From assembly GCA_036924285.1 (NCBI GenBank), contig JAYKYS010000097.1:17314-81313 (forward strand): a stretch of 64,000 bases of DNA, written 5' to 3'. Position 1 is the stretch's first letter. Every line of letters starts with the position of its first letter. Of this stretch, positions 36,586 through 49,731 are shown in pieces. The position numbers were made by a program, and so were the translations under genes. Source of the DNA: Asterella californica (Eukaryota > Streptophyta > Marchantiopsida > Marchantiales > Aytoniaceae). The notes under the pieces were generated by a model. That model saw only the letters and a list, made by a program, of their open reading frames with translations. It was not told the DNA's origin and searched no databases.

Positions 36586-39500
36586 ATGACGCCCCCAGGA
36601 CTTGGCCCCCCAGGCGACACTATACACCGTCTGTTGGATAGTACTACGGCGCGTCTGGACCACGTCAAGGTTGGATGAGACAGCACCAGACCGCTCTGTG
36701 TGTTGTCTTGTGTTGCAGCTTTCAATTTGGTCAAGGCTTCCGTCGTCCTAGTACAAGCATGACCTGAGCTGTTTGACCAACAGGCTTCGCTTTCTGGAGG
36801 TGTTAAATCCACAGACCGCATGCAAACACAGGCATGGAAATCACTTGCTTCTGAAGCAGAAGCTCTGTCGCAAGCAGTTCTTCGGCTACAGACTGCCATG
36901 CAATCAACGCAGTCTCAGCTGGTCCCACTGACTGCAGCAGAGGTAGGCCCTGGTCACAATCGGACTTGTTGTGTGACAGCAAGCATTCCACGAGCCCCTC
37001 AGGCACACCCATCTTGTACCTTGCGTGTTCAACAGCAGCAGTGACATGTGTTTGCTGATGTTGTACCTGACTTCAGAACCTTCATGATACTGATCTGTGG
37101 CGCTCTTCACTTGTGACTCTTGATGCTGGTTTTCTGAATTATGTTCACTTCCAAGATCAATGTGCAGATTGTTGGCAGCAATGCAAGCAGTGGCAAGAAG
37201 CGCACAGAAGGTGAGCCTGATGGATGTCACAACTCCCTTAGATCATCCACGCACCGTGTCCGCATCCTGCAGCCTTGATAAGCAAGCACGCAATGGATGG
37301 CTGCTCTGACAGTGCACTGTATGTCAATGTGAATGTCCAGATGTGCTTGCGTACAGGCAATCAGACTTTGCTGAAGGTTCCAAAGAAGCAGAAGTCCTCG
37401 CACCAAGGAAACCACAGCGTCACACGACACTCTCCTGACCAGCAGGTGCTGTTGCATTAATCATAAATCATAGCTGTAAACATAACCACGTTGTATCACG
37501 TCAAAGGCTAAGGTTTCCTGTGACTCTGCCACTACTGTGACTTGCTGGCAAAGGCTGTATGTGACAGCAAGCCATACACAATGGTGGCAAGGTGTGCAGG
37601 TGCTCTGCAATGCTGAGGTGTCGGAGTCAGGTTTGCCAGCCAGCCCAGACTGCCAAGCAGCATCAACGCCAATGGCCATTGCTGCACTGGCTGCCATGGG
37701 CATGGCTCACGCAAACAACAGTAGACTACACAGCAGGTGAGCTGTTACATGCAAATGAAGGAGCCTTCAAGCTATAGAGTGACAACAGGTTATGACTACT
37801 TCCAATCTTGGCCGTTACAAAGACCATGTAGGTAGCAATAGGTACCATGCATTTACAACCCCAAAGTCTCATTGGTCCCTATGATCCAATGCTCCAGGGA
37901 CATATGCTACATACTGTCCACTAATGGTAGCACAGCAATTTCAGCACGACCTGATGCCTTGCTCTCCAGTGCGCTTTCGCATCATCTGATCATGCTGATA
38001 CATAGCCAATATTGCATGAAGCACCACATGAGGCACCCTTGTACAAACAAGTACTATGCACACATTGTTGACAATTTACGTTGTGCTACAGCATGGCTGG
38101 CTTGCTTTCACTCCAGCCCCTGCCTCTCAGAACCATGTGTGATCACTGCTTGCCTGAAACAACTGCTGGTCTTGAGCCTTGTGTAATGTTTGACATATTC
38201 TAAATCGGTACAGGTCAGATGAGGAGACAAGCCAGGACAGCGTGCAGCTTTTACTACAGGCAGCTGAGACCACAGAAGCTGGACAGCTAGCTTCCAGCAA
38301 CAGTGCCGTTACCTGTAAAGGCGGTGCCAAGGCTTTGAGGAAGTGCACCTGCAAGAAGTCAAGATGCCTCAAGCTCTACTGTGAATGCTTTGCAGCAGGT
38401 GTTCTTGACTAATGTCTTTGTTGGTCTGCTACTGCTTCTTGTCGACTTACTCTGAATCTTACTCTCAAGTCAAACACTTACCTCACTCACTAGCCCACTC
38501 ACTCACTTGCTCGCTCACTCACTCACCCACTCAACCCTCACCCACCCACTTGTTCAATGGCTCACTTCTGCTGTGTAGTGTTCATGTCTGCATCGTATGC
38601 ATCATTTACACATGCATAGTAAATTCTAGACATGTTTCAGTGAGGTCTGACCTTCCCAAAGTCAACAATCAAAGGTAGATTGCCTGCTAGGGGAGGAGCA
38701 AATTTGGTGCATTGTGACACGCAAGCGGTAGATGAGCTACTCTACCACCTCTGCTGGGCACCGCTGTGGTTGTCTCTCAATCCAAAATATCAACAGCATC
38801 ATGAGTCTGAACCTTCCCTCGACCAAGATGCTGACCAGTCATTGCCTTCACTTGGGCCACCAACGCGGGTACCTTATGGCTTCCTGCTCCACACTCAATT
38901 TGTTATTGATCGATTGGCTGATAGGCAGCTCTGTTCTGGTGCCAGATTGCTCACATGCTTTGCTCCTGGCATGGCCTGCCATGTGATTGTTGGCCTGCAG
39001 GAGTGTTCTGTGACAACTGCCAGTGCACCAACTGCTGCAATACTGTGGAGAATGTCCAGCTGATTGGGGAGTCCAAGCAGAACATCATCAAAGCCAGGCC
39101 CGCAGCCTTTGACCCCAAGGTCAGTCACACAAACCTGCCACATTGCAAAGCCTGCCCTGCAGCCAATGCAGCCCACAAGCCTCAGCACAAGACACAAAGA
39201 ATGCTAATGGGCCCGTCATGCAGCAGTTTGTGCTGTGTCTTCTGTTTCTTTGCAAGGCACCTGGGCTACATCTGCAGTGTTGAAGGTTCCCGTCGTGATG
39301 CCTACCAGTGTGGGTTACTTTCTGTCCCTTTCTTGCAAGGTTTCTCATGGCGTGCATTTGCAGCAAGATCCAGTGCATGGTATCACCCCTTGAAGAACAC
39401 CGCGACAGACCCCTTGCAAGACAATGGCTGCTGGTGCTGCTGGGAAGCCTCAGCTGCTGGGCTATCACAAGTTATATGCATGGTGTGCATTGCTGTCATG

Positions 39501-42038
39501 CTGCGCCATGCAGTGCCCCAAAGATCTTTGCAGGCCAGCATGCATATTCAGGAACTTTAGTGATCATCCAGCAAGGAAAGTCATGTAAGCTGTGACTCAA
39601 TCGTCAGTTCTGATGCGTGCACTGGACATATCAAGAAACGGTGCTGCATTGGTGTCCAGGTGATAGACTCTGCTCAGCAACACAGCAAGGGCTGCAACTG
39701 CCGCAAGTCCCGTTGCCTGAAGAAGTACTGTGAATGCTTCCAGAACGGCGTGCAGTGTACAGAAGCCTGCAGGTAACCCACCCGCTGTGCCGCTGGCAGA
39801 TTGACAAACACAACACAACAAGCAGATGCCAATCAGAAAGAAGAGGTTTTGGTGGACAGAAACAAGCTCCATCTTACCTCTCTTCTCAAAAAAGCCAAAG
39901 GAGGTTGCTTCCGTAGTTTTGCATTAGGAACTGCAAGTCCAAAGGCTTTTATGATACAGTATGTGGCTCTATGGCGCAGCAGTTTCAACACCCTTTAAGC
40001 AAATCACCACACGATGTCTCACTGCACATCAAGCTAGTCTGACCATTCATCATCAATTGCAAGTTTCATGCAGCAGTATGGGATATATGCGCAATTGCCA
40101 TATGGTGCAGCATAGTTGCAGTCACATTGTCATGCCATGATCTCAAAACTTCAATGGTGGAGGTATTCATGTTACTGCCTGTCCATTTGCAGGTGCTTAG
40201 ACTGCCACAACTGCGGGCCAAAGGATCACGATGTTCAGCCAGAGCCTGACTCTGTCAGTATTGGAGGCCCACCTCACTCTCAGCAGGTTGCCTGGTTTCT
40301 CTTCTGACAACATCATGCTGTCATTGCAGCTGTAGTCATTCAACTGTTTGCAAGGGTCTGTACCAAATGGTGCAGCAGTATTTCATTGTCAGTGTTGTTC
40401 TTTGCGTAGTGATTGCTGCTCAGGGAGTTGGTTCGCTCCGATGGGCACAAAACAGAGCAACTCACGCTGCATGGCGCTGACCTCACTGTGCTTCACTGCA
40501 CATGTGCTGACAACTGCAAAGCCATCGTTGTTGCAAAACATGCCACAAGTTGTCATTCCATTGATATGGATATTGCCTTCAGGCTAGTGGGCACGAAAAT
40601 GGCATTGGTCTGGCTAAGGGTAGCACCACGCAGCCTTCACTCAGCGCTGTGCCTGGCCAACCCAGCAGAATTCCCCTTCAGACAGTTGCTTCCAGCAGCA
40701 GCATTGATCTCACCACAGGCTGTGCCAATGCTCCTGTCCCTGGAAGCAGTGACCAACAGCAGATGGCTGGCTGCTCAGTCCGCAGCAGTAAGTTCAGTAG
40801 GCAGGGTGTGCAGCCACTTCCTGCTGGCTCCTCTGGTCTGCTGCCACTGGGAACCATCATCATGCCAGCCAATGACAAGCTGCCACCTGGCAGCTTGGTA
40901 TTGCCCCAGGGCAACCTGCCTGGAGGGCAGCTTCGCCTGGCCCTGCCTAGTCAGCTGCCTGTCCAGTCCCCCCTTAGGCACCCTCTTACTCACCTGGGAG
41001 ACCTCTCAGAAGGAGCAGCAGCATCTGTTGATGGCGGCTCTGCAGCTTTGATGATAGGGTTGGCCTCTAGTGGCCAAGAAGAAGTCAGTGCCTGCTTCAG
41101 TAGCCATTTGACCAACTCCAATGACTGTGTTGCGGTCCCGGATGCTGCTGCTGCAGCTGACCAGGCTGTCCAGACAGTCTCACACAGCCAATACTTGCAA
41201 AGCAGCAGCCAGGCTGCCCACACTGCTGCTGTGATGCATGCCAGGGGTCAGCAGGGGTCTGCTTGTGGCACAACAGCTGAGCCTCAGAGCACTGGTGGTG
41301 ATGGAGTAGAGACAGATGCTGTGAGCATGACAGCCTCTGAAGGCACCTCCATGCTAGGTAGGCTTCTGCTTCAAGCTGTCACAACAGCATAGCTGCAGTG
41401 CTGGGTGCCAGCTGTCATTGTCACAGCTTGCTATACTACCAATGTGGCACTGTCAGCTTCAACTCTTGACATGCGACTAGCAGTCTTCTGTTGAAGTTTG
41501 ATCTGTGCTGCCCTGCTCCATTGCATTGAATCAACGTGTGCTGGCCTCAGAACTTGTTGCAAACAGGCAGCCGTCTGTTAAGTCATCTGGACATCAATCA
41601 ATAAGAAGTATGCGCAAACTTGCAAGGAACAAGGTGATGCAGTCAAGCTCGGCACACTGCCAGAAAGACTTGTGGTACAGCTGTTAGTCTAGCTCAACAA
41701 CAGTGAATGTTGTGCTGCCATGCAAGCGGCTTCCAGCTTCGCCTCAGGCCCAATTCGACGTGCTTGCAGATGATGCCACTTCCCCACCCCCCATGGGGCT
41801 GACAGCCTTTGCTCGAAAGGCAGCCAGGGAGCCCTTTGCTGCCCTTCAGCTGCATGCCATAAGGCCCCATGCAGCAGCTGCTCTGCAAGCCTGTAAGACT
41901 GAGTCCCGGGGATCAGCTGGACTGAAGAAAAGGAACTGTGGCAGTGTGCCTTTGCCCACCACGACGCAAGCACGCTACAAGTAGGATTGTCTAAGTGCTG
42001 GCTGCCTGTGCATACGTGTGTGAGAAGGGCGCGCGTGC

Positions 42039-42100
<62 letters not shown>

Positions 42101-43240
42101 AAGTTTTCTGCATGTTTGGGCCCCACAAGGCTGGCTCTGTTTCTGTTGGGATTTACAGGTTCTCATGAGGCTCATCATTGTCACTGACCTGCAAAGGTGT
42201 TGCTGTTGTTCAACTTATGAGATTGCTCATTGATGTCCAGATTGATGTTGCAGCTGTTATTGCGTAATGTGACAGATCATGCAGCTGATAGACATGAAAT
42301 GGTATTGAAGATGCTGACATGACTGCAAGCATCTGCATTACTTTTCAGACGCTGATGATAGTCACAAGACAATTGCATTACTGCCAATGATCATCAACAA
42401 TGCATGTATTATTGCACATTCAGTCTCCATGAGGCCCGGTCACCACATTGTACGCATTGTGTGCATAAGGCATTGTGTGCATAAGGTCCACATGACAAAT
42501 CCTGATTTGGCACAGGAAGCAGAGAATGTCACGCCTAGCTCCTGGTCAGGTTCCAGCGGTCAGCACAGCAGGCAAGGCGCGCAAGGGGAACAGCAGGAAG
42601 GGGCGCAGCTCAGCCATGACCCGCAGCGGCTCCAGCACTCTCAGCAACAGCAGCAAGGCTGGCATGAGTGGTGCTCAGGATGTGTGGGACTCACCGCCCA
42701 TCAAGAGCTCTAGGCCATTGCAGCAGGTGCACGCCTTATGCGCTTTGTGAACACAGTAATGGTTGCTTTGTGTGGCTGCTGCTTTGTGATCACACAAGCT
42801 GACCTCCATGCGACAGTTGATGTGTTGAAGAACAAGCTGTTGCATAGTATCATAGGTGCTTCAGACCCTCCAGTTCCTCTGATTGAGTTTGTGTTACCTT
42901 CAGCAGTATGGCCAGACAATGCATGACTGCGTGTTGGTGCTGCGCTGTTGTTCAAACACCGTTCCTTCAACAGCATGGCTTGCTTGCAAGGCTTTGTCGG
43001 TCAGCATATCTGGGGTTGCTGTTGCAATTTCTGTGTGACACTTGGTTGCAGAAGGTGGGGGTGCAGGGACAGAGCCTGCGAAGTGGGCGTATCAGCAAGC
43101 TTACTGAGCGTTTCAGTGAGTACAAGTCACAGACACTAGACAGCAAGATCAGTGCTGTAGACCAGAGAACGGAGTGTGATGCTGAGTTGATTGATGTGGT
43201 GGCAGCTTTGTGCGATTTAGGGCAGCAAAGCAGCATCTAG
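36586..43240 (+). CDS. Tesmin/TSO1/LIN54-type CXC-domain regulator
   Basis: Fourteen exons, all in phase, give 857 residues: 36586-36669, 36784-36942, 37168-37210, 37357-37445, 37600-37736, 38214-38398, 39001-39119, 39660-39772, 40193-40286, 40583-41357, 41551-41633, 41688-41980, 42516-42726 and 43052-43240. Two CXC modules bind DNA in this family: [20 protein letters not shown] with [14 protein letters not shown], then [20 protein letters not shown] with [14 protein letters not shown]. They are joined by the typical linker ending RPAAFDPK. Each module has the Cys array and the SRCLK-YCEC core with the DNA-contacting Tyr. In animals LIN54 targets the DREAM/MuvB complex to cell-cycle promoters; in plants TSO1/CPP proteins act in division and reproduction. 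The long C-terminal region is Ser/Gln/Ala-rich and probably disordered. Introns contain TCAC and GT repeats. Confidence 0.93.
38476..38549. repeat. Short TCAC/CTCA repeat tract
   Basis: Imperfect tetranucleotide repeats of the cactcact type on the plus strand, in an intron of the plus-strand CXC gene. This is the same transcript-strand orientation as the arrays at 14892 and 53719. Confidence 0.85.
42041..42099. repeat. GT dinucleotide microsatellite
   Basis: About 29 uninterrupted GT units in the CXC gene intron 41981-42515, starting about 60 bp after the donor site. Confidence 0.97.
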
Positions 43241-43979
43241 ACATGGCTGCAGTTGCTGCCCACTGACTGGTACATCCTCACAGTAAAGGCGTAGCTCAAG
43301 TGTCAAAGGAGTGTGTTCTGGCAATCGTTACATTTCAGTACAAATCAGTGTCAACATTGTCACTCCTGCAGCTTCAGTACTGGTGTATACTGCAATGCTG
43401 CTGACGGCATCAAGAGCAGAGTGTGACAGATATATGGTGCGCTTTGCAGTAGTACATTGCAGCAAACAGCAAATGCAATGTGACTATGACAAGCTGGACC
43501 TGAAGTCTTTTGCAAGGTCAACAAGAAAGCCTACGGTCAGAAAACGGCTGCAACCTTGAACATATTTGAAGTGCAGCAGCAACACCCATTGAGTAACTGC
43601 TTCGACAACATATTAAGGCAAGTCAATGACAAAGCTAGCTCAATTGCACAAGGCCAAGCTTCACAAGGCTCCTTTGGCAATGTACAGAACTTCAGACGTA
43701 CCGCCAGACAGACACACACATGCTGGATTTAGATCCCTGGTAAAGCCCCTCTAGGCTTGCAGCCAAAAACTCAAAGCTCCGAAGCCATATGTCTGCTCGT
43801 CTTCTTCCTCTGGCAAGACTTGATCTTGTCTAAACACAGGACTGACGGTCCTGCCCCAATACGATCAAAGCGCGCCATCGAAGCGCCAATTCGCCTTCGC
43901 TGGCTGCTGGCAGGCAGGCCGCCGCAATCAAGGAAGATGTGTGACCTGTTGCTGTGAGCAATATGCAGTCGTGATACAT
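43241..43979. other. Intergenic region between tandem genes
   Basis: About 740 bp between the CXC gene and the DCAF13/Sof1 gene. No convincing gene is seen. Confidence 0.5.
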
Positions 43980-46669
43980 ATGAAGGTCAAAGTCATCAAC
44001 CGCAGCGAGGAGGAATATACACGAGAAAGGTCTCAAGACCTACGCAAGGTTCACAAGAACTTGGACCCGAGTCTGCATCCATTCGAAAAGGCTGTAGAGT
44101 ACACCAGAGCTCTCAATGCTGCCAAGCTCGACAGGGTCTTTGCTAAGCCCTTTCTAGCATCCCTGCCGCACGATGATGGCATCACTTGTCTGTCAAGAAA
44201 CCCTCGCCGGCTCAACTCGCTCCTTGCCGGGTGTGCAGATGGTGAATTGAGGTGAATCACCATATAAGTTCTCAACCCAGAGACTGTGCACCTGACTGGC
44301 TGTGCGCAAGCTTTAAACTCTATACAGGGTGTGGGACATTGCTGCTCAGCGACCTCTGCGCAAGCTGCTTGGCCACACAGCAGAGGTCACAGGGGTCAGC
44401 ATCACACAGGACGGTGACGCCTGCGTATCTTGCAGCACAGACTGCACAGTGAAGCTGTGGAAGGTTCCATTTGCTCCAGGCGAGGCTGGACCTCTGCTTC
44501 AATCTGAAAGACCACTTTTTGAATTTCGTGGCAAGGGCGCATTCAGAGGCATTGACCATCATTGGGGCCGCAACAGCTTTGCAACAGCCGGGCCTCAGGT
44601 CGACGTCTGGGATCACGAGCGCTCAGAGCCAGTAAACAGTTTCACTTGGGGGGCAGATTCCATCATGTCTGTCCGTTTCAATCCAGTGAGTCCTGACAGG
44701 CTCTCCTCCCTACTGACAGCTTGCATTGCGATCGTTATCATACAATACCTATGGCATATCGTGCTTTGCATTTGTGAAGCCTGAGGCTTGTGCAGGCCTG
44801 GAGACTGTTGGGCAAATGCTTCAGTTGCATGGTAGGCACTGGTGTTCAAGTTGTCAAAGCAAAGTACATTTTGTTTTTGGGCACAGGGGCCAGTCTGGCA
44901 CAACTAGCATGCCGACAAGTTTGCAAGCCATTTGGCAGCCTAATGTCTGATCAGGGCAGTGTGCTGTCTGGGTGACAATTTCTGTGACACCCAATTTGTG
45001 ATAGCTTGCCAATTTGTGGTAGCAACACAGCGAGCATTCATCCCACTCTGCATTAATGCTGATGCTGAGGGTAGTTTGCAGCTTGCATGTACGTAAAGCT
45101 GCTTCAAAGGTGTTAGGTACCTCCTTTTCCCAGTACACCCTTTACTGACATAACTGGCCTCGGCTGTTGCAGGCTGAGGCAGATGTCATGGCAACAGCAG
45201 GCTCGGACAGAGGCATTGCGCTGTACGACCTGCGCACATCCACCCCCATTCGCAAGCTGATCATGCAGACCAAGACAAACAGCATTGCCTGGAACCCCAT
45301 GGAGGCTTTCAACTTCACAGCTGCCAATGAGGACTGCTGCCTGTACACGTATGACATGCGCAAACTGCAGTCAGCCACCTGTGTCCACAAAGACTTCGTA
45401 TCTGCAGTCATGGACGTTGACTACTCACCCACAGGACGTGAGTTTGTGGCTGGCTCCTATGACAGATCTGTTCGCATTTTCAGTCACAATGGCGGCCACA
45501 GCAAGGAGGTGTACCACACAAAACGCATGCAGCGCATCTTTGCCGTCAGATTCAGTGGCGATGGGTCATATGTCTTTTCTGGCAGTGATGACATGAATGT
45601 CAGGGTGTGGAAGGTAGGCTTTTGCAACGTTGCCTGTTGCTTTGTGCAATCGGAGCAACAGTACAGCTCAACAGGCTTTCATTACTTGTATGCTGGCATT
45701 CAGCTGCTTTCTTAGCTGCTGCGCACATGCAATGCCCAGTAACAACAAGTGCATACTACCATGCATGCCCAAAGCAATAATGGTGAAACGGCTTTGAAGT
45801 CTTCTAATGGGCAAGCACCTTTGGCACATGACGTGTTGTAGGCCACATCTTGGCAATGTGCTGCAGCACAGTTTGACACAAACAACACTTGAATTGGGTC
45901 ATATGCTTGTGGAACATTGGGCAATCTGCCCCCTATCTGGGCTGTGTATACTGTTTCACAGCTACGTTCAACCTATCCTGGCTGCGTGTGACCTGCGTTG
46001 GCTGTGTACAATCTGTGAGCTGGTGTTTGCATTGCAGGCACAGTCAAGTGTACAGATGGGTACCCTGTTGCCTCGGGAGCGGCAGCGGCATGAGTACCAG
46101 CAAGCCCTGGTGGAGCGATACAAGCACCTGCCTGATGTCAAGCGAATCAGTCGCCACCGTCACCTGCCCACCCCCATTTACAAGGTGAGTTCTATGGTCC
46201 TGCAAATCAGCAGGATCTGACACTGACATCATGGTTGGAAGGACAAGCATGGCTGGCTAGCCAGGACACTCTGTGCCATGAACATTGCTTGCAACACTCA
46301 ACTGCTGGGCAACAAGCATCAGAGGCTGAGAGCGGCAGAATCTGATCAACAGAGCTGCGTGTCAATCAGGGAAAGCGTCAGGCAAGGGTTTTCCTGGTGT
46401 GAATTGGTGAATGTTGATCGAGCAGCTGCAGTCTTGCTTTGCAGCATGCTTATCATCCATATCAGGTCCATAATCGGCTTGTTTGTTGTGACACAAGTGC
46501 GTTGAGAGGTGGTTCAAGCACGACTGTGCTGTCACAGGCCGCAAAGCTAAGACGCACAATGACCGAAGCTGGCAACAAGAAGCAGAGCAACAGAATTGCG
46601 CACAGTGCCCCTGGTAGCGTAAAGGTGAAGTCAGCACGCAAGAAGAAGGTTGTAGCTGAGGTGGAGTAA
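43980..46669 (+). CDS. DCAF13: DCAF13/Sof1 WD40 ribosome-biogenesis protein
   Basis: Five exons in phase: 43980-44251, 44328-44685, 45173-45613, 46038-46184 and 46538-46669; 449 residues, the normal size for the family. The N-terminus is diagnostic: MKVKVINRSEEEYTRE, then VHKNLDPSLHPFE, YTRALNAAKLDRVFAKPFLASL. WD repeats follow (VWDIAAQRPLRKLLGHTAEV; CSTDCTVKLWK; GSDRGIALYDLR; AGSYDRSVRIF; SGSDDMNVRVWK). The Sof1-specific C-terminus YKHLPDVKRISRHRHLP and a basic tail (KSARKKK) are present. Sof1 belongs to the nucleolar small-subunit processome that processes 18S pre-rRNA. The first repeat is shorter than in animal homologues (the exon 1 to 2 junction joins DGELR to VWD). Confidence 0.96.
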
Positions 46670-47336
46670 GGACAGACTGAGCTCTACACTGAAGAGCCAA
46701 GGCTTTTGTGATACTCCTGCACTTCACGGCTCAGCTACGGGACACCGGCTGATGATTGTTTGTAGGACTTCAGTATGCAGGGCTTCAACTTTTGCATTGT
46801 AGGGCTTTGGTGTCTGTGTTGTAAGCTGTGAAGCAAACGCTGCAGTCCCCTGCCTGGTTGTAGTGAGAAAGGTTAACGTATATGTCCAATTACAATGCAG
46901 CAGTCAAGCAGCACATGCCCTCTGCAATGCAATGCACACTTGCAATCATGGAGCATCGCATGCAAATTTGCAAAGACGAGTCAGCAACAGCTGGCAGATA
47001 CGCACAGGCTTTGTGCAGTAAGGACCGACAAGTGGACCTAGAATCAAACTTTGTTGAAGCAAGCCGAACTCACCAAGGATCAGTTATGTGCACACAGCAT
47101 GCTGCAAGCGTATGGGTGTGCACAGGAAGAAGACGGCTGGTAAATTGACGATCCCTAAATGGCAGTGACCAATTGGAATGTTGAACGGCCAGTAAAATTT
47201 GTTTCAGCCACCGTTGCCAGGGTGGCGGTGATCATCTTTGACAATCGACTGGTGACGGTTTGACAACTCAGCCTGCGACCTGAAATTTCAACACACGCCC
47301 GTCCAACACGCACGTTTCACCTGTTCCCTAATCATT
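46670..47336. other. Intergenic region upstream of the ACP gene
   Basis: About 670 bp with no recognised gene. It should contain the promoter of the acyl carrier protein gene. Short direct repeats (gcaatgcaatgcaca, near 46924) are visible, but no defined element. Confidence 0.4.
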
Positions 47337-48272
47337 ATGGTGTCAGCAGTGATGTCTGTGCGCCCTATGGCCGTCAGCAGACCCAGCATGGCCCTGCGAA
47401 CGCAGGTAGGTCTGCCTTATCTACGTTGGCTTCGGTCTGTGCTGTTGGAATGCTCATTAAGGCTCAGAGCGTCAGGACTTGGCTGCCCTATCCAATAGAA
47501 CAGTGGGCGCCATGAGCGCAGTTGTGCAATCCGCATTAGGTTCACTCGATCAGATTCTTGTCGCAGGCTACCAGTGTTAGGGGCTCTGCTTTGATGAGCA
47601 GACCAGTCAGCCGTTCAGTTCGATGCAACCGAATGATCGTCCGAGCAGCGGTAAGCCAGACTCAAGCCCTGCGAACGCAAAACGTTTTTTCACTGTGCAT
47701 GCATACATTCCTTAGAAAAGCGGGACCCTGAGACTTTTCTACTGACTGTATAGGACACAGCTGCCGTATTGGAGGACGTGAGGAAGATCATTGCTGAGCA
47801 GCTGGGCACTGACCAGGACAAGGTGACTTTGTTGACCATTTGTTGCAAATACCAGTAGGCTCAAAAACCAACAGCTGCATTTGTGTTACAGGTCCAGGCA
47901 GGCTCCAAATTTGTTGACCTAGGAGCAGACTCTTTGGACACCGTATGATGACAGCCTGTCAGCTGCATTGGCCAGAAGATCCTCAAGCTCATGCTCACAC
48001 ATGAGTGCATATTTTGCCATGCAGGTGGAAATCATGATGGCCTTGGAGGAGAAGTTTGACCTCACACTAGATGAGGAGGGTAAGTGTCATACCAGATCTA
48101 TCAATGTTGCTTGCAATATTATGCACACTTCCCTGCACGTGTTTAGTACTGCGTTTCAACTCTTTCTGCAGCTATTGCCTTTGTCAACAGCACTTCGTCT
48201 TTTTTTGCAGGTGCAGAAAAAATCACAACAGTACAAGAAGCAGCAGACCTGATCTCCCAGCAGATCAAATGA
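47337..48272 (+). CDS. Plastid acyl carrier protein
   Basis: Six exons in phase: 47337-47405, 47567-47650, 47754-47822, 47892-47942, 48025-48079 and 48211-48272; about 129 residues. The first two exons encode an Arg/Ser-rich chloroplast transit peptide (MVSAVMSVRPMAVSRPS... ending NRMIVRAA). The mature part is a textbook ACP: [48 protein letters not shown], and the C-terminal helix TTVQEAADLISQQIK. The Ser of DSLDT accepts the 4'-phosphopantetheine arm that carries the growing acyl chain in plastid fatty-acid synthesis. The exon boundary falls directly after DSLDT. Confidence 0.97.
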
Positions 48273-49731
48273 AGTTCTTATTGACCAGCTTAGCGCAGTG
48301 TTTCATCAATGAGAGGAGTGGTGCGGGTTGTGTTTCTGAGCGTAACTGTTGCAGTGTTGCTACCCCCTTGAGCCCTTTGCCATCCTATCTGGACCTTACA
48401 AGTGTGCTGAAACGTGCCATTTGCTGCGCTTTTGGCTTTCCTGCACCTTCATGGACAACTTCTGTTCAGAGGTGCAGTGCGAGTACAGTGTCTATTTTCA
48501 TATTTCGTCACTCAGCAAGTTCTGCTTATCCTTGATATCTTAAGTTTCTTATGCCGTTAATGAAGGCAATCCTTCCAGCAGATCTAGCTTGACCTGAGAC
48601 CAACACAGACAGCTGGCCCGGAGTGGCTACTGAGATTCTAACCCACATTCACCTTGCTGCACAAGGTACAGCAGTCACACAGCACTCTCCGCGAATATGT
48701 ATTGAACTGTGACAATGCACGGGCAAGGTCTTGGCGCAGCTGGCTGTGGCATAGCAAGTTTTACCAGAACACATCAGCGCTAGCACAACATTGCAATGGT
48801 GGACGATATGTCTTGGCAGTAAGGTCTGACTCAACCACGTTACCTAGCCTGTCTACACACCAGCAGCTGCATTTAAGACTGAGTGCTTACAATCGTGATT
48901 ATAAGGAAGGGCGACCAGGGCCACTTGGATATAGCCTCCACAAAGGCCGAATTGCAAATCAGAAGCTACACTAGTACTGTACCAGCTAGTACTGCACCAG
49001 TAACACTTGGCCAGTACCAATGCAATTGAAGTACAGCTGGTACTGCTGCAGATAGGTATGCATCCAATATGAAATCCTCCGTCAAACCAATTGCTCAGAT
49101 GCTGTTTCATGTCCATCTACTGTAGCAAAGCGTGCGATATCGATGCAAAGTAGTAGCAAGGCCTTCTGACCAGCAATGCAGACCCCACAAGTTCATGCTC
49201 CTGATGCATAAGTGGCTTCTCCCCTTGTAGTCATGGGAAGGCACTAGCAGCACGTCTTTGTCAGACTGTTCGGGCTTCAATACATGCTAAACGTAAGAGG
49301 GCAATCTCACTGTTTGACTACTGACAGCTTATGCAGGCCATTGTGTACATCAAGACTGCCCATTCTACTGCCAAGGTACGCCCTGCCTGTCAAATTAGAC
49401 CCTTTGCTGGCACCTGCATGTGTACTGTTGCTGCTCCATGAGCTGTGCAATACCGCTTGACCTTTGTGCTTTGCTGTCTCTGCAGAACCTGTTCAGGCAG
49501 ACAAACATGGTCACAATCGATTCAGGTCTATCTTGCAGAGGCAATGTGCTCGGTGCTACCTGTCGAGCTCACTCACTGTCTGTTTCTCACCGCTGTAACA
49601 ACTGCAAATGCAAGCAATAACTAGTTGCAAGCAGTGCATAGGCTGTCTCATGGCATGTGCATGCAACTCATCTAGTGGGATGTCAGGGGGAGGTTGAGAC
49701 CAGAACACAGCAGGGCATCCATGACACTTAC
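48273..49731. other. Intergenic stretch with weak coding signals
   Basis: About 1.46 kb. It may contain the last exon and 3' UTR of the minus-strand coiled-coil gene. On the plus strand two exon-like blocks with fitting splice sites occur (AIVYIKTAHSTAK at about 49335-49375 and NLFRQTNMVTIDSG from about 49486), but I cannot assign a family or extend them. Confidence 0.35.
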
